Assembly: GCF_030381805.1 (NCBI RefSeq)
Contig: NZ_JAUDRH010000001.1
Coordinates: forward strand, 124,001-188,000
Direction of reading: 5' to 3'
Length of the DNA stretch: 64,000 nucleotides
Source: Chlorogloeopsis sp. ULAP01
GTDB taxonomy: Bacteria > Cyanobacteriota > Cyanobacteriia > Cyanobacteriales > Nostocaceae
Positions 18,348-27,145 of this stretch are shown one piece after another (position 1 is the first letter of the stretch; each line of letters starts with the position of its first letter). A model generated the notes under the pieces. The model did no database searches. It saw only the letters and a program-made list of their open reading frames with translations, and was not told the DNA's origin. The translations under genes were made by a program, and so were the position numbers.

Positions 18348-19190
18348 TCACGAGTGAAATATCACTGTCACCAAGGGCAAAAATGCTAACAGAAAGCTAT
18401 GCCAAGAGGTGAGATTAAATTCTGGCGTAGATTGTGGTTGTTCTAAAAGAGCTTCTATCCTCTGTTCTAAGCGATCTGTTGCACTGGAACCTAAAGCTGC
18501 ACAGCAAATTAGGGAGGTTACGGGTGGAGTGCTAGCTACCAATAAAAGTGACTCTGCCAGCAACAAGGGATCTACTTTTGATGCCGCGTGGGCATCAGCA
18601 CGTAGTTCGCGTAAAATTAACAGTTCTTGCCATAAATTTTCTGTATTCGGTAACCAATGAGTGCAAGCACGCACCCAACCCAGCCAGAAAAACCAGAATG
18701 TATCTCGGTAATGGCAATGCCCTTGCTCATGAGCTAAAACTGTTTCTAAATGAGCAGTTGAGAGAGTTTTTACTAATCCTTGACTGAGAACGAGTTCGGG
18801 TTGCCAAAAACCAATCGAAGCTGCAAATAAGGCTCCTGTGTTCAATAGGCGCACTTGTCTACCAGCAAGATTTACAACAGGGCAGTTGCGGGTAGATTTT
18901 ACAGACTGCCAGCCTTCCCATAGCAGCTTGATCCCCAAAATGCCAGAGAATATTAGGTAGCTTAACGCCAATACATAGCTAAACCAGCCTGTCTGTAAGC
19001 CACCCATTTGCCCTTGAGATCCCATACAAAGCAAGGCGATCGCTGTCATTAAAATCAACAATGGAGGAAAAAGAAATAAAAATAACGTTCGTTGCCACCG
19101 TACAGCCCAATTGCCTTGGGGCTGCTGCCAAGAGAATCGAAGCCAACAACAAACTGTAATGACGGCGCAAATCATCAATAGATGCATCAT
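18348..19190 (-). CDS. M56 family (BlaR1-type) membrane metalloprotease
   Basis: A 280-residue membrane protein with about four hydrophobic segments and the zinc-protease motif HEQGH at His154-Glu155-His158, in AHEQGHCHYRD. It matches the M56/BlaR1 protease part but has no C-terminal penicillin-sensor domain. Its start overlaps the stop of the BlaI-type repressor gene by four bases (ATGA style), so they are translationally coupled. The pair probably senses an unknown signal and relieves repression by cutting the repressor. Confidence 0.88.
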   Translation of the reverse strand: MMHLLMICAVITVCCWLRFSWQQPQGNWAVRWQRTLFLFLFPPLLILMTAIALLCMGSQGQMGGLQTGWFSYVLALSYLIFSGILGIKLLWEGWQSVKSTRNCPVVNLAGRQVRLLNTGALFAASIGFWQPELVLSQGLVKTLSTAHLETVLAHEQGHCHYRDTFWFFWLGWVRACTHWLPNTENLWQELLILRELRADAHAASKVDPLLLAESLLLVASTPPVTSLICCAALGSSATDRLEQRIEALLEQPQSTPEFNLTSWHSFLLAFLPLVTVIFHS

Positions 19191-19606
19191 TTTTCCCCCC
19201 TCGCTTGCCGTGCAGCTTGAATGCGTTTTGCTATTGCTTGTATTTTCTCACTTGCTACTTCATCTAGACTATCGGCAAAAGCGGCAACAACATCAGGATT
19301 GCCTACTGCCAGAAATTGCTGCAATTGTTCATGCGCCTTGATTACTTGGGCTTGTTGCTTTGACAGCAAAGGACGCCAGTAAAATGCTCGTCCTTTTTTG
19401 TCGCAGGCTAGCCAACCTTTTTCGGTTAAGCGGCGCAGCACTGTAGTCACTGAGGTATAAGCTAATTCTCGGTTGGGATCTGCCAGAATGCGATCATGTA
19501 CATCCTTAACTGTAGCCGAACCAAGCTCCCAAATCAGGTTCAAAATTTCTGCTTCCAAAGGGCCTAAAGACATTTGTTTGGGGCGGTAGTCAGGTAAAGG
19601 TGCCAT
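19187..19606 (-). CDS. BlaI/MecI/CopY family transcriptional repressor
   Basis: A 139-residue winged-helix repressor: GPLEAEILNLIWELGSATVKD, then LAYTSVTTVLRRLTEKGWL and KGRAFYWRPL, the classic BlaI pattern. A C-terminal dimerisation helix region follows. It is the first gene of a two-gene operon with the M56 protease. Repressors of this kind usually bind dyads in their own promoter; I saw no convincing dyad in the upstream 80 bases. The regulated genes beyond itself are unknown. Confidence 0.92.
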   Translation of the reverse strand: MAPLPDYRPKQMSLGPLEAEILNLIWELGSATVKDVHDRILADPNRELAYTSVTTVLRRLTEKGWLACDKKGRAFYWRPLLSKQQAQVIKAHEQLQQFLAVGNPDVVAAFADSLDEVASEKIQAIAKRIQAARQARGEK

Positions 19607-20334
19607 TGTCTACTGTTAGTTGTTGATATTTGGTAGTTGGTAGGAACAGGTTATACTGATGATCTTTCGCTGCAAATAACTTAATTTCTGATAGATTTGA
19701 TATTTTTACCCGATGAAGAGAGCAAACACAACTTCTTCAATCTGTTCTTTTTTCAGATTATCGTTGATTTACCTGTTTTGTAAGCGATCGCATTATTAAT
19801 TATCATGCCACTTGCCATCACACTACTATGCTTGGTGGCATCAACCTGGTTAGAGTCCCCAGATGAGTTATACTATTTTGGATTTTGGATACTTCGGCAA
19901 GCTCAGTACAAGTTTTCGATTTTGGATTGGAAATTACCTTCTGTATCTGGGTTAGGTAAATCCATCTGCCCCTAATCTTTTTTTTATTGGTGTTAGTATT
20001 TGTCATCCCGAATTTTAAAAGCTTGATTATTCCTCTTTTGTTACTCTGGGAAAATAAAAATAAGAGCCAAATTTTCAACTGTAGATACAAGGGGCATTTG
20101 AGGTTTATTTTCGTTCCAGAATGCTTGAAATCAATGTTTTTGGTAAAAGTCTTATGCTGTAGGCATTCCAGATTATTATCTCCCGAAAGCGATAAAAGAG
20201 GATTATTGATATTTGTATTTGGCTATCTGCTTTACTCAATCAACAGAGTACAATAAGCTATTTCTTACTAAGTAGGGGTTAAATCTACAAAAGTTGTGAT
20301 TAGATTTCAGTGAGAAAGACTTTGTATACTCACA
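19607..20334. other. 728-base stretch without a supported gene
   Basis: AT-rich DNA between blaI-like and mnmE genes. A loose dyad ATGCCAC/GTGGCAT flanks 19805-19840, and around 19870-19930 there is a GGATTTTGGAT-type repeat with CTTCGGCAAGCTCAGTACAAG. Short open frames (up to 90 codons) on both strands have no ribosome-binding sites or recognisable composition, so I do not call them. No RNA gene was recognised. Confidence 0.5.
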
Positions 20335-21717
20335 TCACTTACCAATACAAAACCTACTAAAAATCCTATCAAGAACCGATTCTGTTACTTCTTCTCCCGT
20401 AATTTCTCCGAGAGCATGAACCACACCGCGTAAGTCAATTGTCCAAAAATCAAGAGGTAGTTCCTGGACAATAGTTGCTTGCACCTGTTCTAAAGATGTT
20501 TTCGCTTTTACCAATGCAGCTGCTTGTCTTTGGTTAATTGCTAAATCCATATCAGCAGCTTGTACTTTTCCGATTTGAACTATTTCTAAAATTGCTGTTT
20601 CTAAAGCATCAATTCCTTGATTTTGTGCGGCAGATGTTCTGACAAATTGATTAATCTCATTTGGATAATGGACTATTTCTACTAATGCAAGGTCGATTTT
20701 GTTGATAACTAAAATTAACGGACGGTGTTTTACTTGTTCGTAAATTTCTTGATCACCTGCCGTCCAGCCTACAGAAGCATCAATAGTCAAAAGTACCAAA
20801 TCGGCTGCACTCGCAGCACGGCGGGAACGTTCAACACCAATTTTTTCTACTTGGTCTTCTGTTTCCCGAATGCCTGCGGTATCTAGTACTTGCACGGGTA
20901 TTCCACCCACTACTAACTGTGATTCAACGACATCACGGGTTGTACCAGGTAAATCGGTAACAATAGCGCGATCGCTTTTACTCCACGCATTCAACAAACT
21001 TGATTTTCCGACATTTGGACGCCCAACAATTGCCACTTTTAATCCAGTGCGGAGCAGTTCGCCTTGATCGGCGGTTGCAAGTAGTTTAGTAATTTCTGCG
21101 GTAATTCTCTCAATTTCTGAGATAATACTTTTATCATCCAACGGAGGTAAGTCTTCCTCAAAATCGATCCGCGCTTCAATTTCTGCCAAGATATCCAAAC
21201 ATTGAGCGCGTAACTGTCGAATTGGATGAGCTAATTTACCTTGCAAACCAGCCAAAGCAGACGTTTGCGCTTGGGGCGATCGCGCTCCCACCAAATCGGC
21301 AATACTTTCTGCTTGCGTTAAATCTAATCTGCCATTTAAAAATGCCCGTAAAGTAAATTCTCCTGGTTGAGCTAATCTGGCGCCGTTTTCTAAGCATAGG
21401 TGCAACACCTGCTGCACTGCCATAATTCCACCATGGCAATGGAACTCCACAACATCTTCACGGGTATAGGAACGGGGTGCTTTCATAATTAACAGCAGTG
21501 CTTCATCCACCAATTGTTGTGTCTGGGGATGACGAATATAACCATAAAGAATGCGATGGCTTTCCCAGACTTGACGCCCAGGAGCATGGAAAAGAGTTTT
21601 GGCAATCGGCATTGCTTCCGAGCCGGATACGCGGACAATCCCCACACTACCCTGCTGGGGAACAATGGCAGTGGCGATCGCAGCGATAGTTCCAGTGGTA
21701 GCAAAGATTTCTGACAT
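20335..21717 (-). CDS. mnmE: tRNA uridine-5-carboxymethylaminomethyl modification GTPase
   Basis: The 460-residue MnmE (TrmE) GTPase, which with MnmG modifies U34 of certain tRNAs using folate and GTP. The N-terminal folate-binding domain starts TGTIAAIATAIVPQQGSVGI. The central G domain has GRPNVGKSSLLN, DLPGTTRDVVES, DTAG and NKID, and the protein ends with FCIGK, the C-terminal Cys motif. Length and architecture are standard. It stands alone; the next gene upstream is divergent. Confidence 0.97.
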   Translation of the reverse strand: MSEIFATTGTIAAIATAIVPQQGSVGIVRVSGSEAMPIAKTLFHAPGRQVWESHRILYGYIRHPQTQQLVDEALLLIMKAPRSYTREDVVEFHCHGGIMAVQQVLHLCLENGARLAQPGEFTLRAFLNGRLDLTQAESIADLVGARSPQAQTSALAGLQGKLAHPIRQLRAQCLDILAEIEARIDFEEDLPPLDDKSIISEIERITAEITKLLATADQGELLRTGLKVAIVGRPNVGKSSLLNAWSKSDRAIVTDLPGTTRDVVESQLVVGGIPVQVLDTAGIRETEDQVEKIGVERSRRAASAADLVLLTIDASVGWTAGDQEIYEQVKHRPLILVINKIDLALVEIVHYPNEINQFVRTSAAQNQGIDALETAILEIVQIGKVQAADMDLAINQRQAAALVKAKTSLEQVQATIVQELPLDFWTIDLRGVVHALGEITGEEVTESVLDRIFSRFCIGK

Positions 21718-21892
21718 GAGCGCTTTCTTTTAAATATCAAATTATGTCTACTGGCCAGGTTAGCAATATAGCTTTTTGATTAATGAATAGAATCAAAGAG
21801 ACGATAACATTTATCTAGGAAAAGTATTTGTACTTAGCAGCCGTAATTGCTGTCTGCTGGTGTCCGAAGGAGAATCACACAAGGAGGTTTGC

Positions 21893-22102
21893 ATGGAAGA
21901 CAGTAATCTCAACATCAATTGTAAAGAAGCCTGTGTTAACGGCTGCGTTTTGGGTGATAAATGTCCCAATATTGAATTTAGAGAAGCCGCAGCCAAGTTT
22001 ATTGAAGAAACTTCTTTAGACAAGATGCTAGAGATGGCTGAAGAAGCCAGAATGAGAAAGTTGATGGAACCACCAAAATGGGTTTTCCCTGACGATAACT
22101 AA
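21893..22102 (+). CDS. small cysteine-rich protein, conserved in cyanobacteria (inferred)
   Basis: A 69-residue protein with a strong Shine-Dalgarno (AAGGAGGTTTGC before ATG), so translation is likely. The N-terminus has four cysteines at 10, 14, 18 and 24 in a CX3CX3CX5C pattern, followed by a charged helical stretch (SLDKMLEMAEEARMRKLM) and a PPKWVFPDD tail. The cysteines could bind zinc or an iron-sulphur cluster. I recall similar small cyanobacterial hypotheticals but no function; it is divergent from mnmE. Confidence 0.75.
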   Translation: MEDSNLNINCKEACVNGCVLGDKCPNIEFREAAAKFIEETSLDKMLEMAEEARMRKLMEPPKWVFPDDN

Positions 22103-22318
22103 AGTTTTCAAAAGCTTAAGCTCATTCTCCTATCACTCATAACTTTTGTAGGGGCAAACGTTTCCAAGCCCCTCATAAAAATCTAAAGGCTGATGAAGAT
22201 TTAAGGACAATTTGTTACCGTTAACTCGGAATTGCTGTTGGGTAGGCATTCTGAGGTTGGAGTGCAGCAGTACTCAAAAGCAAATTGATCGTTCAACTTG
22301 ATCGGCACGAGGATAATA

Positions 22319-22930
22319 ATGAGTACCACCATTGAGCTAAATACTTTATTCAATCTCGATACATTGATTGAACTTCTGCTGGGAATTAGCTTGAGTGCGG
22401 CGGCTGGCTTTCGAGTATTTGTACCACTGCTGGCATTAAGTATGGCATCGGTTTTGGGACATATAAATTTGCCAACTGATTTGGATTGGGTAGAAACGCC
22501 TCAAGCCTTAGCTGTATTTGCAGTTGCTTGTTTGCTTGAAATTATCGGCTATTATATTCCCTGGCTGGATCATCTGCTGGATACTGTTGCCACACCTGCG
22601 GCATTTATCGCTGGAACGATTGTCGCGGCATCCTTTGCCCCGGAAATGAGTCCAATAGTGCAATGGACGTTAGCTTTAGTTATAGGTGGTGGAACTGCGG
22701 GGTTAACTAAGGGATTGATGAATATCTTACGAATAACTTCTACAGGCGTCTCAGGTGGATTAACCAATCCTGTTTTGTCAACGATTGAGCTAGTCATTGC
22801 CATTGGGCTGTCTGTACTTGCGATCGCAACCCCAGCAGTAGCAGGAATCATTGTAATTGGTGTTCTAATATTTGCTCTTCAACGAATCTGGAAGTTCTTT
22901 ACAAGCAAGCCATCTTCCCAACCAAACTAA
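22319..22930 (+). CDS. DUF4126 domain membrane protein
   Basis: A 203-residue integral membrane protein with about five hydrophobic helices. The start region LLGISLSAAAGFRVFVPLLALS and the glycine-rich GGGTAGLTKGLMNILRI with STGVSGGLTNP fit DUF4126, a family of unknown function in cyanobacteria and other bacteria. I chose the ATG at 22319, with GAGGATA upstream, over an ATG seven codons earlier. It is convergent with the small membrane protein gene at 22952. Confidence 0.82.
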   Translation: MSTTIELNTLFNLDTLIELLLGISLSAAAGFRVFVPLLALSMASVLGHINLPTDLDWVETPQALAVFAVACLLEIIGYYIPWLDHLLDTVATPAAFIAGTIVAASFAPEMSPIVQWTLALVIGGGTAGLTKGLMNILRITSTGVSGGLTNPVLSTIELVIAIGLSVLAIATPAVAGIIVIGVLIFALQRIWKFFTSKPSSQPN

Positions 22931-22951
22931 TACTTGATTGCTTTTGGCTTC

Positions 22952-23143
22952 CTAATCAACTGAAACTTTTGTCTTCATCAAGAGTGCTACAAGCAAAGCA
23001 GCCACACCGCAAAAAAGACCTAAAAATATCCACAGTCCTAAAGGACGGCCCTTACGCCAAGCAATAACTGCTGCTATGCTACCCACAAGGCTATGAGTGA
23101 GCAGTAGTAAGTAGAGAATTTGTTCGCTGCTAAGATTTGACAT
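22952..23143 (-). CDS. small two-helix membrane protein
   Basis: A 63-residue protein with two hydrophobic segments (LYLLLLTHSLVGSIAAVIAW and WIFLGLFCGVAALLVALLM) joined by a positively charged RKGRP turn. This gives a hairpin topology with the loop probably in the cytoplasm. No family with a known function comes to mind. The composition is that of a real membrane protein. Its promoter region is shared with the divergent secreted-protein gene at 23213. Confidence 0.65.
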   Translation of the reverse strand: MSNLSSEQILYLLLLTHSLVGSIAAVIAWRKGRPLGLWIFLGLFCGVAALLVALLMKTKVSVD

Positions 23144-23212
23144 GACCTAAAAGCAGACATCTTTAATGTAGGTGAAACTGCGATCGGTGTGAGGAAAATT
23201 GGATAAATTAAT

Positions 23213-24124
23213 ATGTCTCGTTTTTTCAAGTTAATTATAAACATAGTAGTCTTAGCAGCATTATTACTTTTATCCCAGCAAGTTTGGGCAAAAAATTGGC
23301 GTCCTGTTCGTGGTGGTATTCCTTTCGGTATCAGTGGTATGGCTTTAGTTGGGCAGCAAAGGAATTCTCTAGATTTTTTAGTTGTTCATGACAACAAACA
23401 AAAAAACCAAGGACGTTTAGCAATCATCAGTATTAAAGGTAAAAACCAACCTGAGTACTTTCCTTTAAACTGGCAAAACAACATCGAACTACCAATCGAC
23501 TTAGAGGCACTAACATCTATTCCAGGGACAATAAACTCCTCTTTTATAGCTTTAAGTAGTTCGGGAAAAGCTTACCACATTAGACTAGAGCGCACAAAAG
23601 GGGCAATTTCGTTAATAAGGGAATTTAATTTACCAGAAATTCCCAAAGGAAGTAATTTTGAAGCATTTGCCCTGCAAAATATCGAGGGTAAATTAGTTGC
23701 TGTTTGGGCGCACCGAGGCGAAGGGGAACAACCAGCAGTTATTTACTGGGGAACACTTGACATAGCTACGTATCAAATTACTTCTGTTGGTTTTGCCAAT
23801 CTAAAAGTACCGTTTCCATCTGGAAATATTCGCCATATTTCGGATCTAAGGGTAGATCCTGCTGGAATTGTATATATCACTTCTGCAAGTGATCCAGGAA
23901 ATGACGGGCCGTTTCAGTCGGGTGTATACGTTGCTGGTTACCTGGGATTTCGCGGTAACAAAATTGTATGGCGGCAGAATCCTCAACTTTTTCCTCTCTA
24001 CCGTTGTGATTACCACAAGATTGAAGCTATAGAAATTGTTCCAGGTGCAGAAGGTGGTGCAATCGTCGCTACGGATGATGAAAATTTGGGTTCGTATGTG
24101 TACATTTTGGGTGGAAGTAGCTGA
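23213..24124 (+). CDS. exported protein of unknown function, possible beta-propeller
   Basis: A 303-residue protein with a clear signal peptide (basic MSRFFK, a hydrophobic core, cleavage after VWA). The mature part is rich in beta-strand patterns and recurring DFLVVHD, AVWAHRGEGE, HISDLRVDPAG and GGAIVATDDENLG segments, which suggests a six- or seven-bladed propeller similar in style to phytase-like or SdiA-regulated proteins. No catalytic motif is certain. It is followed closely by an epimerase gene. Confidence 0.7.
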   Translation: MSRFFKLIINIVVLAALLLLSQQVWAKNWRPVRGGIPFGISGMALVGQQRNSLDFLVVHDNKQKNQGRLAIISIKGKNQPEYFPLNWQNNIELPIDLEALTSIPGTINSSFIALSSSGKAYHIRLERTKGAISLIREFNLPEIPKGSNFEAFALQNIEGKLVAVWAHRGEGEQPAVIYWGTLDIATYQITSVGFANLKVPFPSGNIRHISDLRVDPAGIVYITSASDPGNDGPFQSGVYVAGYLGFRGNKIVWRQNPQLFPLYRCDYHKIEAIEIVPGAEGGAIVATDDENLGSYVYILGGSS

Positions 24125-24180
24125 GGTTGTTGGTTGCAACTGCTATTTCTGTGTATACAGGCTTTTTAGTAAAAATAATC

Positions 24181-25311
24181 ATGTCTAAACAAGAAATAGA
24201 ACTACCATATACCAAAGAAGAAGTAGGAAGTTGGTATATCAACAAAACTGTAAACGATCAACTTTTAGAAAATATTCAGGAATTAAAAAATAAAAAAATC
24301 AGCGTTATGGGAGGCTGTGGTCAAGTTGGTTCCCATGTCATAGCAAAATTATATGAATTTGGCTTTCCAATTGAAAATATTTACATCAACGATGATTTGC
24401 GATTAGGCAAGCGAGAAAACCTGCCAGAACCTCTACGCGATCGCCTAGATACAAGAACCCATCTTGAATACTCACAAAATCCTCAACACGAGTCAGATAT
24501 AGTCATTTTTGTAGGAGGGCGATCAAGCGCTCCTCACTTTGAAAATTTGAACGATGTTATGGAAGAAATTGAAATGTGGAGGGCAACTTTAGAATGGTGT
24601 GTTGCTAAAAAAATTAGATTAATATTTGCAAGCACGAGCAGTTTATGTAAGCAGCGTCCTTCTGTTGAAACACAAAGAGTTTGGCCTGGTTCTCTTTACG
24701 AACTCGCAAAACTGATGATGGAAGAAATGGCTATTCAACAAGCTCTTTGTAATGATTTAGTAGTGCAAATTTGCAGATTCTTTTCTGTTTATGGTGTCAC
24801 AGAGCAACACAAAAATAATTTTGGCAATCTGTATACCCAAATTCTCTGGTATGCCATCAAAAGCAAACCATTTGAAATCTGGGGACAATCAAATTATTTT
24901 GCACCAGGTGACCAGACAAGAGATATAATTTTTGCGCCTGAAGTATCACGCGCAATTTTGCATTTGCTGACTTTACCTGCTCCTAGTCCGAGAGTTGATG
25001 ATATCTCCAGTCTTACATATAACATTGGACAAGGTAAACCCGTCTCCGTTCGAGAAATGATAGGACAAATAGAAGAACTTGTGCCATCAACAATGAAACC
25101 TATTATTCTTGAAACAGAAGTTCCTCAATATATGAAAAACTATGTTGTTCATACGTGGGGAAATCCACAAAAGCTACTTGACTCAGGCTTTAAACCTCTG
25201 TTTACAAATCACATAGAAAACCTAAAATTTATCATTCATGCTTTATTAAATGAGAAGAATTGGTATTGGTCTATTGTGGAAAATATTAGAAGAAAAACTC
25301 TAAAAACTTAA
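24181..25311 (+). CDS. NAD-dependent epimerase/dehydratase (extended SDR)
   Basis: A 376-residue extended short-chain dehydrogenase. The cofactor loop is GGCGQVGS, and the catalytic Tyr and Lys are in SLYELAKLMMEE. RDIIFAPEVSRAIL and YNIGQGKPVSVREM are typical of nucleotide-sugar epimerases and dehydratases. The sugar is unknown. The ATG at 24181 follows 56 bases after the upstream stop. A TTG at 24127 would add 18 hydrophobic residues and is less likely. Its stop overlaps the convergent acyltransferase gene by four bases. Confidence 0.82.
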   Translation: MSKQEIELPYTKEEVGSWYINKTVNDQLLENIQELKNKKISVMGGCGQVGSHVIAKLYEFGFPIENIYINDDLRLGKRENLPEPLRDRLDTRTHLEYSQNPQHESDIVIFVGGRSSAPHFENLNDVMEEIEMWRATLEWCVAKKIRLIFASTSSLCKQRPSVETQRVWPGSLYELAKLMMEEMAIQQALCNDLVVQICRFFSVYGVTEQHKNNFGNLYTQILWYAIKSKPFEIWGQSNYFAPGDQTRDIIFAPEVSRAILHLLTLPAPSPRVDDISSLTYNIGQGKPVSVREMIGQIEELVPSTMKPIILETEVPQYMKNYVVHTWGNPQKLLDSGFKPLFTNHIENLKFIIHALLNEKNWYWSIVENIRRKTLKT

Positions 25312-26156
25312 CCTGTATTCATTACTAAAATATCCAATTCCCGTTGCATTTGCGTATAAACTAAGTCATAACAAGCATTCACGTAGCCGCGATCGCGTGC
25401 TGCCTGGTTACCATAACGTTCAAAAACAATCGGAGCACAAACACGGGTATGGATTTGTACAGGTAAAGGTATATTGGGTAACGGGCCAATTGCTAAACCC
25501 CAAGGTAAACCTAGATATATGGGAAACACACCTGGATCTATGCCGTATAACCAAGGTAATCCCAAATAATGTAGTTGTTTTACTTGTTCGTAGCAATCAC
25601 CTAAAACAATCAAAGTGTCATGTGCGCCGACAGAAATCACTGGAATAATTGGTACTGATTTTTTTAATGCCAGCTTAATAAATCCTTTGTGATTGGCAAA
25701 GTGAATTTTGTAACGCTCTTGATGGGGACGAAACATATCGTATTGTCCTCCCGGATAAACAAGTACACTTGCACCAATATCAAAAGCTGCACTTGCCATT
25801 GTTGGATGGGCAGGAATGGCTCCAAGTTTTTGTGCCAGGTTGGCAATGGGGGGACTTACTTTCCACGCATAAGGGTGCATTAAACCATACACCAGACGTT
25901 GCACTCCAAAGCGACGGAACCAATCGTACATCATCATGTGTAAATCAGGAGATGCCATGCCGCCATTATGCGAACCAACGAGCAAAACTTGTCCATGATC
26001 TGGAATGTGATGCCAACCTGAAGTCTGTACCCGAAAATAGTAGCGATAGAGCCACTCCCATATCGGCATTAAGGATTCGATAAATTGGGAATCTCGCGCT
26101 GATAACGTCCAACCTGGTAATGATGTAAATGATGTAGCTGAATTTTGATTAATCAT
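25308..26156 (-). CDS. lysophospholipid acyltransferase family protein
   Basis: A 282-residue PlsC-like acyltransferase. GSHNGGMASPDLHMMMYD is the active-site block (His and Asp), VYPGGQYD is block III, and VPIIPVISVGAHDT the later conserved part. Such enzymes transfer fatty acyl groups to glycerophospholipids or related alcohols at the membrane. The variant HNGGMASPD differs from the canonical NHxxxxD, so its acceptor may not be lysophosphatidate. It overlaps the epimerase gene end to end by four bases. Confidence 0.85.
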   Translation of the reverse strand: MINQNSATSFTSLPGWTLSARDSQFIESLMPIWEWLYRYYFRVQTSGWHHIPDHGQVLLVGSHNGGMASPDLHMMMYDWFRRFGVQRLVYGLMHPYAWKVSPPIANLAQKLGAIPAHPTMASAAFDIGASVLVYPGGQYDMFRPHQERYKIHFANHKGFIKLALKKSVPIIPVISVGAHDTLIVLGDCYEQVKQLHYLGLPWLYGIDPGVFPIYLGLPWGLAIGPLPNIPLPVQIHTRVCAPIVFERYGNQAARDRGYVNACYDLVYTQMQRELDILVMNTG

Positions 26157-26534
26157 AATTCTGATGTAGACTACCTACGCGCTGGTAGATATACGAATAG
26201 ACTCAAAGGTAAGGGGAGCCACTTGCACAGGAAGGGTTTCCCGACTTGTAGACGCGCCTTCTTCGGCTTCGGTGCAAGGTACAAAGTGGCGTGAGGTTGG
26301 GAGGGGTTAAATATGTATTATTGCAAAAAGTTAATTGGTATTAGTACCATGTAACAGCAATCAATAATCCTCCAGAAATACTTCGCACTTAGTAGAAATC
26401 AACTTTTTTTAACACAACCTCATCCACTAGACATTCAATAGAATAATCTTTTGAGTAGATGTCTGCACTTGGCACTAGTCATATATTGAAAGTATTAATT
26501 ATTACGATTATCAGAATACAAAGAGGAGTTTTAT
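26157..26534. other. spacer with a GC-rich repeat
   Basis: About 380 bases. A GC-rich piece at roughly 26205-26305 (CACTTGCACAGGAAGGGTTTCCCGACTTGTAG order of motifs) shares short blocks with the repeats at 49170-49400. It is followed by AT-rich DNA that leads to the small ORF at 26535. An AAGAGGAG ribosome-binding site lies at 26521-26528. No other feature was seen. Confidence 0.5.
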
Positions 26535-26606
26535 ATGTTTGCTGCTGTTATTTTTTTAGCTAGCTACGCTGTAATATCTTCAGTCTTTATTTCTAAAATG
26601 GAATAA
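26535..26606 (+). CDS. 23-residue single-helix membrane protein (candidate)
   Basis: The ORF reads MFAAVIFLASYAVISSVFIS then KME. It has one transmembrane helix and a charged end, like the tiny subunits of photosynthetic complexes. AAGAGGAG lies seven to eight bases before the ATG, an excellent ribosome-binding site, and an intrinsic terminator sits 83 bases after the stop. I compared it from memory with PetL, PetM, PetN, Psb30 and PsbY and it matches none clearly. No longer gene overlaps it on either strand. Confidence 0.55.
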   Translation: MFAAVIFLASYAVISSVFISKME

Positions 26607-26688
26607 AAAATAGTTGATTATTTTGGGCGTCAGCTAAGATTTTCTGCATCTTGTATCGGTATCTCTCATCGTTATTCGTACCTCCATT

Positions 26689-26716
26689 ACCTCGGTTGAT
26701 TTCACCGGGGTTTTTT
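26689..26716 (+). terminator. intrinsic terminator after the 23-residue ORF
   Basis: ACCTCGGT (26689-26696) pairs with ACCGGGGT (26704-26711), with one T-G wobble, around a seven-base loop, and is followed by a run of T to 26716. This is a strong Rho-independent terminator on the plus strand. Confidence 0.8.
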
Positions 26717-26939
26717 GTTGTGGAGTGCGATCGCATTTTTAAACTCTTATAAGGACACGAAATCTCATTTTACATACAATTGGCATAAAGGCTAAACCAC
26801 GATTTTGTGAGCAATTAGCTATTTTTTAGTTTTTTTTAAAATTACAATTACTGTACCGTAAACAATCAAAAAAAGCTATTTTAAAACTTAAAATCAAGAT
26901 TTTCACTTTTCATGCAAGTCAAAAAAGCTTATTCTTCAG

Positions 26940-27020
26940 GAAACAGGTGCAATATTGACTCAGACTAAATCCTGTTAATTTAACTCCCCGAACCCACTCC
27001 CAAAAGTGGGCTTTTTATTT
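26940..27020 (+). ncRNA. small-RNA-like locus: two hairpins around an unpaired CU-rich stretch
   Basis: TATTCT at 26930-26935 could be a -10 element. The stem AACAGG (26942-26947) with CCTGTT (26971-26976) follows, then an unpaired TTAACTCCCCGAA stretch. The terminator hairpin CCCACT (26993-26998) with AGTGGG (27005-27010) and a T-rich tail ends it. This order resembles Yfr1, a short cyanobacterial RNA with an unpaired ACTCC motif between two hairpins, although the conserved ACTCCTCAC core is not intact. It could also be only the terminator of an upstream transcript. Confidence 0.4.
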
Positions 27021-27145
27021 GCAAATTAAATGTAATTCTAATTTAGAAAATGATTGCAACAGATGGATCATATCGTGTTCAGTTAAAGACTTATCATTAA
27101 GTCAACAGAGGGGGCAGAGGAGAGAAGTTTTCGCTTTCTGCACAG

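Noticed and set aside
19818..20256. Two open frames of about 90 codons between the BlaI-type gene and mnmE
   Set aside because: AT-rich, no ribosome-binding site, and partly made of GATTTTGGAT-type repeats.
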